DNA from: Deltaproteobacteria bacterium
GTDB taxonomy: Bacteria > Myxococcota_A > UBA796 > SXON01
Length of the DNA: 39,001 bases
Assembly (NCBI GenBank): GCA_947486185.1
Contig: CANKTH010000040.1
Span: 1-39,001, forward strand
Direction: 5' to 3'
Shown: one piece after another, positions 1-8,441 of the stretch
How positions within the stretch are numbered: the stretch's first letter is position 1
Layout of the letters: each line of letters opens with the position of its first letter
Translations under genes and position numbers: made by a program
The notes under the pieces: generated by a model
The model's database searches: none
What the model was told of the DNA's origin: nothing
The model's input: the letters and a program-made list of their open reading frames with translations, nothing else

Positions 1-252
1 CACGGCCCCACGATGATGGGCGATCTGCGGGCATTCTACGCCACCAAGCTCGCCGAGACCCACGCCGCCGTGAAACGGCTCCAGGCGCTGGAGTCCGAGC
101 TCGGAGGCGCGCTGCATTACCTCGACGGTTGCCGCACGTGTGCGCCAACCACCCAGAAACACACCTGCCGGGTGTGCCCCGACGCGTCGCACTCCGGCCA
201 GATTGCGCCTCCGCTGGTCGCCGCGGTAGCTGCCCCCCCTCCCCAGGACTGA
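1..252 (+). CDS. Probable MerR-family regulator, C-terminal fragment
   Basis: The reading frame is open to the left edge, so the N-terminus lies outside the window. What remains is about 83 residues: an amphipathic, Leu/Ala-rich helix (roughly residues 9-35) followed by a cysteine cluster, Cys-x2-Cys-x8-Cys-x2-Cys (GCRTC, then CRVC), and a Pro/Ala-rich tail. A long dimerisation helix followed by cysteines is the usual C-terminal plan of MerR-type regulators, but the DNA-binding domain is not visible, so the family call is inference. The stop is 3 nt before iscS, which puts it in the ISC operon at the position that IscR occupies in enterobacteria. Four cysteines in this pattern could hold an Fe-S cluster or zinc. 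Rrf2/IscR is unlikely because its cysteines are spaced differently. A small unrelated zinc protein is the main alternative. Confidence 0.6.
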   Translation, partial: HGPTMMGDLRAFYATKLAETHAAVKRLQALESELGGALHYLDGCRTCAPTTQKHTCRVCPDASHSGQIAPPLVAAVAAPPPQD

Positions 253-255
253 TTG

Positions 256-1479
256 ATGTCCATCAAACTGCCTATCTACCTTGATAATCATGCCACCACT
301 CCCTGCGATCCCCAGGTGGTGGAGGCGATGATCCCCTACTTCACGGAGATCTTCGGAAACGCCGGTTCGCGTAACCATAGTTATGGCTGGCGCGCTCAGG
401 AGGCCGTGGAGCGGGCCCGGGAACAGGTGGCAGCGCTGATCGGCGCCGACCCCAAGGAGATCGTGTTCACCTCCGGCGCCACTGAATCGGACAACCTCGC
501 CGTGATCGGCGTCGCGCGCTTCTACAAGGAGAAAGGCAAACACATCGTCACCTCCTCGATCGAGCACAAGGCGATTCTCGACGCCTGTCATGCCTTGGAG
601 CGTGAAGGTTGGGAGATCACCTACCTGCCGGTCGACAAAGAGGGCCTGATCGCGCCGGAGGCGGTCTCCGCTGCGCTCCGTGACGACACCGTCTTGTGCT
701 CGATCATGTGGGCCAACAACGAGATTGGCGTGGTGCAGGACATCGCGGCGATCGGCGCCGTCTGCCGGCAACGAGGCGTGTTCTTCCACACCGACGCGGT
801 TCAGGCGCTCGGCAAGCTGCCCTGCGACGTAGCTGCGCTCAACGTCGATCTGCTGTCGATCTCCGCGCACAAGATCTACGGCCCCAAGGGTGTCGGCGCC
901 CTCTACGTGCGGCGCGGCCGTCCGCGTATCCGCCTCGAACCCATGCTGTTTGGTGGTGGGCAGGAGCGCGGCATGCGTTCGGGCACCCAGCCGGTGCAGC
1001 AGATCGTCGGCCTGGGCAAAGCTGCGGAGCTCGCGCGGCTCGCGCTGGAGAATGGTGAGGTCGAACGTACACGAAGGCTGCGTGATCGTCTTTGGGACGG
1101 CCTGCGCGCCAACCTCGACGAGCTCTACCTCAACGGGAGCTGGGAGCACCGGCTGCCCAACAACCTCAATGTCTCCTTTGCGTATTGCGAAGGCGAGTCG
1201 ATCCTGATGGCGATCAAAGATCTTGCCGTCTCGTCGGGCTCGGCCTGCACCTCGTCGTCGCTGGAGCCCAGTTACGTGCTTCGTGCGCTGGGCGTAGACG
1301 AGGAGCTGGCCCACACCTCGATCCGTTTCGGGATCGGCAGGTTCAACACCGAAGAAGAGGTGGACTATGCCATCGGGGTGTTGACCGAGAAGATCCGCTG
1401 GCTCCGCGACATGAGCCCGCTCTACGAAATGGTCAAAGAGGGCGTCGACCTCAAGAGCGTCAGCTGGGTCGCCCACTAA
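256..1479 (+). CDS. iscS: Cysteine desulfurase IscS
   Basis: PLP-dependent enzyme that removes sulfur from L-cysteine, carries it as a persulfide and passes it to IscU. The N-terminus has the classic YLDNHATTP signature. Lys206 in the [10 protein letters not shown] motif is the Schiff-base lysine, and Cys331 in SGSACTSSS is the persulfide cysteine of the long, mobile IscS-type loop (group I, not SufS). At 407 residues it has the usual family length. ATG at 256 is preferred over the in-frame TTG at 253; an AGGA about 7 nt upstream fits as ribosome binding site. It starts 3 nt after the regulator fragment and is followed 31 nt later by iscU, so it is co-transcribed with both. Nothing is missing from the active site. 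Confidence 0.98.
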   Translation: MSIKLPIYLDNHATTPCDPQVVEAMIPYFTEIFGNAGSRNHSYGWRAQEAVERAREQVAALIGADPKEIVFTSGATESDNLAVIGVARFYKEKGKHIVTSSIEHKAILDACHALEREGWEITYLPVDKEGLIAPEAVSAALRDDTVLCSIMWANNEIGVVQDIAAIGAVCRQRGVFFHTDAVQALGKLPCDVAALNVDLLSISAHKIYGPKGVGALYVRRGRPRIRLEPMLFGGGQERGMRSGTQPVQQIVGLGKAAELARLALENGEVERTRRLRDRLWDGLRANLDELYLNGSWEHRLPNNLNVSFAYCEGESILMAIKDLAVSSGSACTSSSLEPSYVLRALGVDEELAHTSIRFGIGRFNTEEEVDYAIGVLTEKIRWLRDMSPLYEMVKEGVDLKSVSWVAH

Positions 1480-1510
1480 CTTTTCCCCCTTCTACCTATT
1501 GGAGTTTGAG

Positions 1511-1915
1511 ATGGCATACAGCAACAAGGTCATCGACCACTACGAAAACCCGCGCAACGTCGGCTCGCTCGACAAGTCCGCAGAGGACGTCGGCACGGGC
1601 ATCGTCGGCGCGCCGGCCTGCGGCGACGTGATGAAGCTTCAGCTCAAGATCAGCGATGAGGGCGTGATTGAAGACGCCCGCTTCAAGACCTTCGGCTGCG
1701 GCTCGGCGATCGCCTCGAGCTCGCTCGTGACGGAGATGGTCAAGGGTCAAAGCATCGATTTTGCGATGAGCATCAAGAACAGTGACATCGCGGAGGAGCT
1801 CAAGCTCCCACCGGTCAAGATCCACTGCTCCGTGCTCGCCGAAGACGCGATCAAGGCGGCGATCGCCGACTATCAGAAGAAGAAAGCGGCCCGGGCGGCC
1901 GCGGCGGCGAGCTGA
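1511..1915 (+). CDS. iscU: Fe-S cluster scaffold IscU
   Basis: Scaffold on which [2Fe-2S] clusters are assembled from IscS-derived sulfur and then released by HscA/HscB. All three ligand cysteines are at the canonical places: Cys37 (GAPACGD), Cys63 (FGCGSAIASSS) and Cys106 (KIHCSVLAEDA). The LPPVK motif that HscA recognises is intact just before Cys106. The start is ATG 1511 with GGAG at 1501-1504; an in-frame TTG at 1499 lies before that site and is not used. The C-terminus ends in an Ala/Lys-rich tail slightly longer than in E. coli. It is 3 nt from iscA, so the two are probably translated together. Confidence 0.98.
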   Translation: MAYSNKVIDHYENPRNVGSLDKSAEDVGTGIVGAPACGDVMKLQLKISDEGVIEDARFKTFGCGSAIASSSLVTEMVKGQSIDFAMSIKNSDIAEELKLPPVKIHCSVLAEDAIKAAIADYQKKKAARAAAAAS

Positions 1916-1918
1916 GCC

Positions 1919-2260
1919 ATGGCGATCCAGCTCACCGAGCGTGCCGTCACCCGGGTGGTGGAGTTGGCACGTAAGCGGCAGACGCCCGAGGCCTTTTTTC
2001 GGATCGGCATTCGTGGAGGCGGCTGTTCGGGCCTCTCCTATTTCGTCGATTTTTCCGAGACCGCCGACCCCAAGGACAAGGTGTTCACCTTCGGCGCGCC
2101 GGACGCACAGGTCAAGGTCTTGATTGACCGTAAGTCCTACCTTTTCTTGAACGGCACTGAGGTCGACTGGAAGGCCGAGCTCATGAAGACGGGCTTTGAG
2201 TTCCATAATCCGCTGTCGGGCAAGAGCTGCTCCTGCGGTGAGTCCTTCACGCTCGCCTGA
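1919..2260 (+). CDS. iscA: A-type Fe-S carrier IscA
   Basis: A-type carrier (113 residues) that receives clusters from the IscU scaffold and delivers them to apo-proteins. The three invariant cysteines are present: Cys36 in GGGCSGLSY and Cys104/Cys106 in the C-terminal SCSCGESF motif. The length and the C-terminal motif match the IscA/ErpA/HesB family. IscA is favoured over ErpA only because the gene lies between iscU and hscB; the sequence alone does not separate them. An 87-nt gap without a gene follows before hscB. Confidence 0.95.
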   Translation: MAIQLTERAVTRVVELARKRQTPEAFFRIGIRGGGCSGLSYFVDFSETADPKDKVFTFGAPDAQVKVLIDRKSYLFLNGTEVDWKAELMKTGFEFHNPLSGKSCSCGESFTLA

Positions 2261-2347
2261 GCCGAAGCGCGCCCACCGTCGCCCGCAGGCCGGCGGATCA
2301 CGCCGGGACGCGCTACGCGGGCGCGCGCCAACCTGGAGCCCGTCGCC

Positions 2348-2932
2348 GTGCCGGAGGCCGAAAATCTCGCATGCTGGAAGTGCCACGAGCGGGCCGGCGT
2401 GGCGGTGTGTGTCAGCTGCGGGGCACCCCAGCCTCCGCCCCCGTCTCCCGATCCCTTCGCGGTGCTTGGACTGACACCTCGCTTTTTCCTCGATCCGACC
2501 TTGGTGGACGAGGCCTACAAGCGCCTGACCCGGAAGTTGCATCCGGACCGATTCTCAGGAAAAGCTGCGGTAGAACGACGAATGTCTCTTCAATGGACCG
2601 CCATCCTCAACGACGCCCGCCGCGTGCTCAGGGACCCCGATCGGCGTGCGCGGTGGTTGGCGACCGGCTCGGCGGAGGTCCGGGAGCGGGGCGGGCCGCG
2701 GCTCGACACCCCATTTCTCCAGCAGATGTTTACGTGGCGCGAAGAAGAGGAGGAAGATCCTGGCGTGATCGCGCCTCGCGCCCAGGCGCTGGCCGCGAGC
2801 ATCCGCGCGGAGCTCGATGCACTTTTCCGGGCCTGGGAGGCGGGCCAGGGGGAGCTGTCCCTCGTTGAAGACCGCCTCGCTCGCCTAAAATACCTCGACG
2901 GCTTCGCCGTCGTGCCCCCACAAAAGGAGTAA
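2348..2932 (+). CDS. hscB: Fe-S co-chaperone HscB with N-terminal zinc finger
   Basis: J-domain protein that brings IscU to HscA and stimulates its ATPase. The J domain runs from about residue 36 to 105 and has the HPD tripeptide (KLHPDRF). A three-helix C-terminal IscU-binding domain follows, ending in a helix with RLARLKYLDGF. Unusually for a bacterial HscB, the protein begins with a tetracysteine module (CWKC near residue 10, CVSC near residue 23), the same plan as the N-terminal finger of mitochondrial HSC20. The start is taken as GTG 2348, with GGAG at about 2334 and no ATG that would keep the finger. The gene ends 5 nt before hscA. The C-terminal domain contains an acidic run (EEEEED). 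Confidence 0.95.
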   Translation: MPEAENLACWKCHERAGVAVCVSCGAPQPPPPSPDPFAVLGLTPRFFLDPTLVDEAYKRLTRKLHPDRFSGKAAVERRMSLQWTAILNDARRVLRDPDRRARWLATGSAEVRERGGPRLDTPFLQQMFTWREEEEEDPGVIAPRAQALAASIRAELDALFRAWEAGQGELSLVEDRLARLKYLDGFAVVPPQKE

Positions 2933-2937
2933 CCTCG

Positions 2938-4785
2938 ATGGCCGCCAATATCGGCATCGACCTCGGCACCACCCATTCGCTGGTGGCCGTGGTCATCGGC
3001 GGAAAAGCCAGGTGTCTTTTGGACGAAACTGGAGACCCGCTCGTACCGAGCGCCGTGCGTTATGCGCCGGACGGGGTGGTTGTCGGGAGGGATGCCCGGG
3101 ATCGCGCCTCGGAGTTCACCGGTTCGACCTTCACTTCGGTCAAGCGCTTCATGGGCCGCGCGCCCCAGGACTGTAGCTCCGACGCGGCCTTGTTCCGATA
3201 CGAGATGGATCCTGACGACGAACGGGTGGTCCGTCTGATCGCGCGTCAGGGTGAGCTGGTCCGCACGGTGACACCAGTGGAGGTCAGCAGCGAGATCCTC
3301 AAGGTCTTGCGCGCGCGGGCCGTTGAGGTGCTGTTCGGCGAGCCGGGCGGGGCCGTGATCACCGTGCCGGCGTACTTCGACGACGCGCAGCGGCAGGCTA
3401 CCCGCGATGCAGCGCGGCTGGCGGGCCTCGAGGTGTTGCGCCTGCTGAACGAGCCGACGGCAGCCGCGATCGCCTACGGGCTCGACACCCGCGGAAGTGG
3501 TCGGTTTGTCGTCTATGATCTCGGGGGCGGCACCTTCGACGTGAGCATCCTGGAGCTCGACGGGGACGTCTTCCAGGTGCTGGCCACCGCAGGCGACACC
3601 CACCTCGGCGGCGACGATTTTGATCAAGCGCTCGCCGAGTTCGTACGCACCCAGCTCGGGTTGAGCGAGCTCGACGACGCCACCCATCGCGGCCTCTTGC
3701 TGGCGGCGGAGGCGGCGAAGCGCCGCTTGTCCGAGCTCGATGTCACCGAGATCCGGCTCGGCGACGCGGTTGTCTCCGTCACGCGGAGCCAGTTCGAGGC
3801 GCTGATCATGCCGGTGCTCCAGCGTACCAGCGCGGCGTGCCGCCAGGCGCTCGCGGACGCGAAGCTCGGCCGCGACGGCATTGACGCGGTCGTGCTCGTG
3901 GGTGGAAGTACCCGCACGCCGCTGGTACGGCGCCACGTCGAGGAGCTCTTCGGGCGGGCGCCATATTGTGACCTCAACCCCGACGAGGTGGTGGCGCTGG
4001 GCGCGGCGATGCAGGCGGACATCCTCACCGGAAACTCATCGTTGGCCGATGATCTTCTGCTGCTGGACGTGATTCCGCTGTCGCTGGGCCTGGAGGTCAT
4101 GGGCGGCGTGGTTGAGCGCTTCATCCCTCGTTGTTCGACGATCCCGGTCTCTGCGAGCCAGACCTTCACCACGCACGTGGATGGGCAGACCGCGGTGGAC
4201 CTGCACGTACTCCAGGGGGACCGGGAGCTCGCCAAAGACAACCGTTCTTTGGGACGTTTTGTGCTCCGCGGGTTGCCTCCCCTGCCGGCTGGGGTGCCGA
4301 GGGTCAAGGTGAGCTTCCTGGTGGACGCCGATGGCATCCTGCAGGTCTCCGCGAGAGAGGAGCACACCGGGATCGAGGCCAGGATCGACGTCAAGCCGTC
4401 TTATGGCCTCACCGAGGAAGAGATCGAGCAGATGTTGGAGGACGCGATCGAGCACGCGGAGACCGACGTCGACGACCGTATGTTGATCGAAGCGCGGGTC
4501 GAGGCCGAGGGAATCCTCGCCGCGGTGCAGAAGGCGACCTCGGTCGATTCTGGGCTGCTACAGGGGGACGAAGCGTCGCAGATCCGCGCGGTCATCGCGG
4601 ACCTGCAGGCGGCGATGGACGAGGGTAATCGTAGAAAGATCCAGGATCTCTCGCATGCGCTCGACGCTGTCACCGCCCCCTTTGCCCAACGCCGTATCGA
4701 ACGTGACCTTTCGCTCGCCCTCACCGGTCGTGACGCCAATACCGTCGCGATTGAGCTGGGTATCCCTGGAGCTGCCCGTGTCTGA
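2938..4785 (+). CDS. hscA: Hsp70-type chaperone HscA
   Basis: Specialised Hsp70 that uses ATP to release clusters from IscU through its LPPVK motif. The actin-like ATPase domain (residues 1 to about 370) shows the phosphate-1 loop [10 protein letters not shown], the phosphate-2 motif [10 protein letters not shown] and the adenosine motif [10 protein letters not shown]. The substrate-binding domain and helical lid fill the rest. 615 residues is the usual HscA size, shorter than DnaK, and the lid lacks the DnaK acidic EEVD-like tail. The context between hscB and fdx makes it HscA, not DnaK. Its last 8 nt overlap the start of the ferredoxin gene, indicating translational coupling. Confidence 0.97.
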   Translation: MAANIGIDLGTTHSLVAVVIGGKARCLLDETGDPLVPSAVRYAPDGVVVGRDARDRASEFTGSTFTSVKRFMGRAPQDCSSDAALFRYEMDPDDERVVRLIARQGELVRTVTPVEVSSEILKVLRARAVEVLFGEPGGAVITVPAYFDDAQRQATRDAARLAGLEVLRLLNEPTAAAIAYGLDTRGSGRFVVYDLGGGTFDVSILELDGDVFQVLATAGDTHLGGDDFDQALAEFVRTQLGLSELDDATHRGLLLAAEAAKRRLSELDVTEIRLGDAVVSVTRSQFEALIMPVLQRTSAACRQALADAKLGRDGIDAVVLVGGSTRTPLVRRHVEELFGRAPYCDLNPDEVVALGAAMQADILTGNSSLADDLLLLDVIPLSLGLEVMGGVVERFIPRCSTIPVSASQTFTTHVDGQTAVDLHVLQGDRELAKDNRSLGRFVLRGLPPLPAGVPRVKVSFLVDADGILQVSAREEHTGIEARIDVKPSYGLTEEEIEQMLEDAIEHAETDVDDRMLIEARVEAEGILAAVQKATSVDSGLLQGDEASQIRAVIADLQAAMDEGNRRKIQDLSHALDAVTAPFAQRRIERDLSLALTGRDANTVAIELGIPGAARV

Positions 4786-5146
4786 GCATGATCATCAGGA
4801 TGTGTTGGTGACGGACGGATCCCAAGCTTCCGCCACCGTGCACTTCGTACGTGACAACGTCACCGTGCGCGTGAAGCTGGGCACCTCGGTGCTTCACGCC
4901 GGGCTCGCGGCTGGGCTGGTGATGGAGTCCGCCTGCGGCGAGGTCTGCGCCTGCTCTACCTGCCATGTATGGGTGTCCAAGGGCCAGAATCTGCTGGAGG
5001 CGCCGGAGGAGGAAGAGGAGGACACGCTCGACAAGGCTCAGCTGATCAAGGCGGGGAGCCGGCTTTCGTGCCAGGCGCACATCGCCAAAGCGGGGCATCT
5101 GGAGGTAGCTTTTCCGCCTGGGAGCCACCTGCACCGGAGTCACTGA
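4778..5146 (+). CDS. fdx: ISC [2Fe-2S] ferredoxin Fdx
   Basis: Adrenodoxin-type [2Fe-2S] ferredoxin, the electron donor for ISC cluster assembly. The ligand cysteines follow C-x5-C-x2-C (within ESACGEVCACSTCHVW) and a distal Cys in RLSCQAH. One additional cysteine lies inside the first loop. An acidic helix (EAPEEEEEDTLDKA) is the usual partner-docking surface. The start is GTG 4778, with GGAG at 4768-4771, inside the end of hscA; a longer in-frame extension to 4655 is just hscA read in another frame. This gives 122 residues. Its stop overlaps by 7 nt the stop of the convergent EamA gene. No iscX follows, so the operon ends here. Confidence 0.95.
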   Translation: MSEHDHQDVLVTDGSQASATVHFVRDNVTVRVKLGTSVLHAGLAAGLVMESACGEVCACSTCHVWVSKGQNLLEAPEEEEEDTLDKAQLIKAGSRLSCQAHIAKAGHLEVAFPPGSHLHRSH

Positions 5147-6015
5147 CTCGGCAGCGCCAGGAGCACCAGGCCCAGGGTCGCGACGAGCACACACGCCCAT
5201 CGGGCCGCCGGCACAGGCTCGCCGAAGAACACGCGCATCGCCACCACCGTCAGCACCGATGACAACGCGCTCGCCGGCCCGACCAGCGCGAGGGGTGCCA
5301 TCTGGACACCCAGCGCCGCAAACCAGAAACCCAAGGCCTCCAGCGCGCCCATCAACGCGATAGCGCCGGGCCCGTTCGGCCAACGCACCATGCGCCCGCG
5401 GTTGGTCCAGAAGGGCGCAAAAAGTAGCCATTGAAGGCCCCACACGGCCGGCATCACCCCGCCCGTGCCCAGAGATTTTGTCAGTTGGACCACGCCCAAC
5501 ATCAGAACCCCGAAGCCGAACGACGCCGCCGCCGCCCAGCCGATACCGCGCCACACATCGGTGCGCGAGCTCGGATGTTCAACAGGAAGTGAAGGTTGAA
5601 AGAGTGTGTTGGCCACCCCGCCCATGACGGTCAGGAGCGCACCCAGCCCCTGGATCGCCCCGGGACGCTCACCCAGCACCAGGACGCCGAGGAGCGCCGC
5701 CACTGCCGACCATGTAGAGACGACCGGCACCATGAGCGTGAGGGGTCCCAACCGATAGGCACGGGACATCCCATAATATGCCAGCATCGATGAGCCGGCG
5801 GTGATCCCGAGCACCCACAGTGAGACCTCGCCCCATGGCGCTCCTTCCCACCACCAGAGCGGCAGGTAGAGGGCGGTGGCGAACAGTTGGCCCCACCACA
5901 AGGAGGGCAGCTCACCGTCTTGCCGCGCGGCCACCTGGACAAAACGGTTGGCGATGGCCCACGCCGCCGAAGCGCCGAGGCCAAGCAGGACGCCGGCGAC
6001 AGGTTCGAGGTTCAG
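5140..6015 (-). CDS. EamA/DMT-family transporter
   Basis: Inner-membrane permease of the drug/metabolite transporter superfamily. Two homologous EamA halves of hydrophobic helices can be seen, with GERPGAIQGLGALLTVMGG near the end of the first half and FFGEPVPAARWACVLVATLGLVLLA at the end of the second. The substrate cannot be told. The first ATG/GTG/TTG in frame is GTG 5934, but a start there would lose the first membrane helix: the frame upstream reads a typical helix (VAGVLLGLGASAAWAIANR). The only plausible start before it is CTG 6015, so I give that as a tentative 5' end. It lies 9 nt downstream of the lipoprotein stop. A rare start codon or a small sequence error is possible. Confidence 0.8.
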   Translation of the reverse strand: MNLEPVAGVLLGLGASAAWAIANRFVQVAARQDGELPSLWWGQLFATALYLPLWWWEGAPWGEVSLWVLGITAGSSMLAYYGMSRAYRLGPLTLMVPVVSTWSAVAALLGVLVLGERPGAIQGLGALLTVMGGVANTLFQPSLPVEHPSSRTDVWRGIGWAAAASFGFGVLMLGVVQLTKSLGTGGVMPAVWGLQWLLFAPFWTNRGRMVRWPNGPGAIALMGALEALGFWFAALGVQMAPLALVGPASALSSVLTVVAMRVFFGEPVPAARWACVLVATLGLVLLALPSQ

Positions 6016-6023
6016 GGCTGGCT

Positions 6024-6542
6024 TTAGGGCGGAGTCGCTTCGGTGGGCAGGGCGACTTCGGGCGTCGTCTCACTGCCGGGCGCTGCGCCTGGGGGCGTCG
6101 CCGAGGTGCCGACTGGGTCCGAGCTCGCCGGCTCGGCGGGCGCCTCGCCGGTCGGGATGCCCGCAGGTACGCCGTCCGGTCGCGCGGCGCCGATGCTCAG
6201 GCGGCGGAGCACGAGTATGTCGCCGTCCAGCACCCCCGAGGCTACGGCCTCACGCCCGGTCGGCAGATCAGCAAAGCTGATCACCGAGCCATCCACCTCG
6301 ATGATCCCCTGTTGGCCCAGGATCGCCACGTACCGGGAGCCCTCGGCGGACAGCACCATCGACCTTGTCGCCGGATGGAGGTCGCTCACTGTCCCACGAA
6401 CCTCGTCGGTGGTGCCGCCGACCGGCGCGAAGAGCGCGGGAGGACGAGGCGGATCGGCAGATTTCAGCGCCTCCGCGCTGGTGCCGCAGGCCGCAAGACC
6501 AAGGTAGAAGGCCAGAAAACGGCAGTGTACGCGACAGATCAT
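6024..6542 (-). CDS. Putative small lipoprotein
   Basis: Unrecognised protein of about 172 residues. From ATG 6542 it starts with a short basic and hydrophobic segment ending in LGLAAC-GTS, a good lipobox with Cys19 as lipidation site. The body has a compact beta-rich stretch (residues about 45-120) with repeated turns (GTVSDLHPATRSMVLSAEGSRYVAILG), resembling a small OB-like or beta-barrel fold. A Pro/Ala/Glu/Thr-rich low-complexity tail follows. The ATG forms an ATGA overlap with the thyX stop, which decides the start over the longer in-frame option at 6572 and ties its expression to thyX. Function is unknown. Confidence 0.75.
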   Translation of the reverse strand: MICRVHCRFLAFYLGLAACGTSAEALKSADPPRPPALFAPVGGTTDEVRGTVSDLHPATRSMVLSAEGSRYVAILGQQGIIEVDGSVISFADLPTGREAVASGVLDGDILVLRRLSIGAARPDGVPAGIPTGEAPAEPASSDPVGTSATPPGAAPGSETTPEVALPTEATPP

Positions 6543-7438
6543 CGGCCCAACGCCTCCATCAATTCGGTCCATTCACGGCGGCTCAGGCCGCTGTTCTCCA
6601 ACGTCGGCGGCTCGCCCGCCAGCATCGCCTGGACCACCTTCATCATCTGCCGCGACAGGGTGACCGCTCCCAGCCGGTAGTCGGCGAAGGCCTCCCAGAC
6701 CAGCGGCACCCAATCGGCCACGAGCGAGCCGATGGTGTCGGCGTAGACGCGAATCTCGTACTGCGCGTGGCGGTCCATCCGCAACGACAAGAAGTGGAGG
6801 AGGTTGTGTAGGTCGATCTTCCAATACCACTGGGTATACCAGGACACTGGCAGGGTCATACGCGCGAGCTCACGCGAGAGGCCGTGGTGCTCCAAAAGCC
6901 GCTCGTACTGCGCGTGGTTGTGCATCGCGTCGTGTTTGAGCAACGAGAGCACCTCCGCCGCCTGCTCGGCGTCCAGGCTATCGCCGCGCCCTTGACGGTT
7001 CTGGTTGTCCTGAAGCGCCAGATCCTCGGCTCGGGGGAGGTAGAATTCCCGGTCGAGGATGGAGTAACGCGCGCTGTACTCGTTGACCGAGGCGGTGCGG
7101 CTACGAATCCACTGCCGCGCCACGAAGATCGGCAGCTTGACGTGGAGCTTCAGCTCACACATCTCGAACGGCGTGGTATGGCGGTGCCGCATAAGGTACC
7201 GGATAAGATTACGATCATCCGACACTTTACGGGTGCCGGTGCCGTAGGACACCCGTGCCGCCTGGACGACCGCCGCGTCGTCCCCCATATAGTCCACGAC
7301 TCGGACAAAACCGTGGTCCAAGCATGGTAACGGCTCAAACATCCGAGCTTCGAGGCCCGGGGAGGAAGGGCGCCGCGTAGTGGTGACGTGAGAGCGGAGG
7401 GCGGCGAGCTCCTCCGCTTCTTCGGGTCGAAGCTCCAT
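6539..7438 (-). CDS. thyX: Flavin-dependent thymidylate synthase ThyX
   Basis: Makes dTMP from dUMP using methylene-tetrahydrofolate, FAD and NADPH. Family landmarks include LDHGFVRVVDYMGDD near residue 40, AARVSYGTGTRKVS near 61, RYLMRHRHTTPFEM near 80, and the signature block at 109-126. The signature normally reads RHR-x-x-S; here it is R112-S113-R114 followed by TASVNEYSARY, so the central histidine is serine. The start is ATG 7438 (299 residues, the normal proteobacterial length); the GTG at 7474 adds 12 residues with no similarity. It is first in a minus-strand unit with the lipoprotein and EamA genes and is divergent from the zinc-ribbon gene. No thyA is seen in the window. Confidence 0.96.
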   Translation of the reverse strand: MELRPEEAEELAALRSHVTTTRRPSSPGLEARMFEPLPCLDHGFVRVVDYMGDDAAVVQAARVSYGTGTRKVSDDRNLIRYLMRHRHTTPFEMCELKLHVKLPIFVARQWIRSRTASVNEYSARYSILDREFYLPRAEDLALQDNQNRQGRGDSLDAEQAAEVLSLLKHDAMHNHAQYERLLEHHGLSRELARMTLPVSWYTQWYWKIDLHNLLHFLSLRMDRHAQYEIRVYADTIGSLVADWVPLVWEAFADYRLGAVTLSRQMMKVVQAMLAGEPPTLENSGLSRREWTELMEALGR

Positions 7439-7479
7439 ACGGTCGGCATAACGCGGCCGCGGTGGCCCGGGCACGGACG

Positions 7480-7508
7480 GTTGAGGAGCAACTGGCTATG
7501 TAGCGCCA
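7480..7508. promoter_or_regulatory. Inverted repeats between divergent thyX and zinc-ribbon genes
   Basis: The 90-nt divergent spacer holds GTTG-N5-CAAC (7480-7492) directly followed by an imperfect palindrome TGGCTA-tg-TAGCgCCA (7493-7508). This could be an operator for either gene. I could not find a convincing -35/-10 pair. Confidence 0.25.
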
Positions 7509-7528
7509 GCACAGTACCTCGGAGGAAA

Positions 7529-8221
7529 ATGCACCCTGATCTCGTGGCGATCTCCAACCTCTGGCAGGCCGATGTCACGATCGACCGGTTGAAGGCCGAG
7601 ATTGAGGGGCTGATCCGCGGGGAGACCCGAGGCGCCCAGCGCGTCGAAGAGGCCACCGCGGCGGCTACAACCACCAAGACCACACAGCTGGACGTTCGAA
7701 AAAAGGTGCTGGCGAACGAGCAGGATCTCAACAGCTTCACGCAGGTCCGGGACCGGACCCGGGCCATGCTCAGCGACGGCAGCGCGCCCAACTATGCGGC
7801 GGCAGAGCGCCAGTTGGTGGCCGCGGCCGCGCGGATCGACACGTTGGAGACCGAAGGGCTCGAGCTCCTCGAAGCGCTGGATGTCGCGGTCGCCGCCCAG
7901 AAGGCGGCGGAGGCCGAAAAAGTGGCGGCGTTGGCGGCGTTGGCGGCGGCCCGGGAGGCCCGGGCCTCCCGGGAGGCTGCGGCGCGTTCGGAGCTGGTCG
8001 ACGCTACCGGGGCCCAGCTCGATGTGGCCAAGCTCCTTCCCCACGATCTCCGCGCACCGTACGCCGAGCTTCGCCGAAAACGCCGTCCCGCGCTGGTCAA
8101 TGTAGCGGAGGGGGTCTGTGTCTCCTGCCAGACCCTGGTGCCGCCGCATCGCAGCAACGAGGTGAAGATGAGCCGGGCGCTCCACAGCTGCGCCGGTTGC
8201 GGCGGCTACCTGCTGCCCTGA
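7529..8221 (+). CDS. Coiled-coil protein with C-terminal C4 zinc ribbon
   Basis: 230 residues. Residues 1 to about 165 are a long, charged, Ala-rich antiparallel coiled coil. The C-terminus (about 190-230) is a zinc ribbon with CVSC and CAGCG. This is the plan of the widespread bacterial coiled-coil/C4-zinc-ribbon family (CdsZ-like, often annotated as nucleic acid-binding protein), which in some bacteria acts as an adaptor; the exact role here is unknown. The start at ATG 7529 is fixed by a strong GGAGG at 7521-7525. It is divergent from thyX and followed by a 220-nt gap rich in GC palindromes, where I see no gene. Confidence 0.85.
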   Translation: MHPDLVAISNLWQADVTIDRLKAEIEGLIRGETRGAQRVEEATAAATTTKTTQLDVRKKVLANEQDLNSFTQVRDRTRAMLSDGSAPNYAAAERQLVAAAARIDTLETEGLELLEALDVAVAAQKAAEAEKVAALAALAAAREARASREAAARSELVDATGAQLDVAKLLPHDLRAPYAELRRKRRPALVNVAEGVCVSCQTLVPPHRSNEVKMSRALHSCAGCGGYLLP

Positions 8222-8441
8222 GCGAGGGCCGTCGCGCCCGGCGGGCCGGCCGCGTTCGCGCTGGCCGCGGATGGCCTGCGCACCCAGATCCCGTGTTTGA
8301 ACGAGGCGCCAAGGCCGGACGACGCCGCGTGAGTGTTTCGTCTGGTCGGGCTCCGTGTGTGGCCCGGCCACGAAGAGGGCCCGGGCGCTCGCGCCCGCAG
8401 CTCCTCAAGTTGGTTATGAGCCGCCCCCGCCCGGAGCTCCC

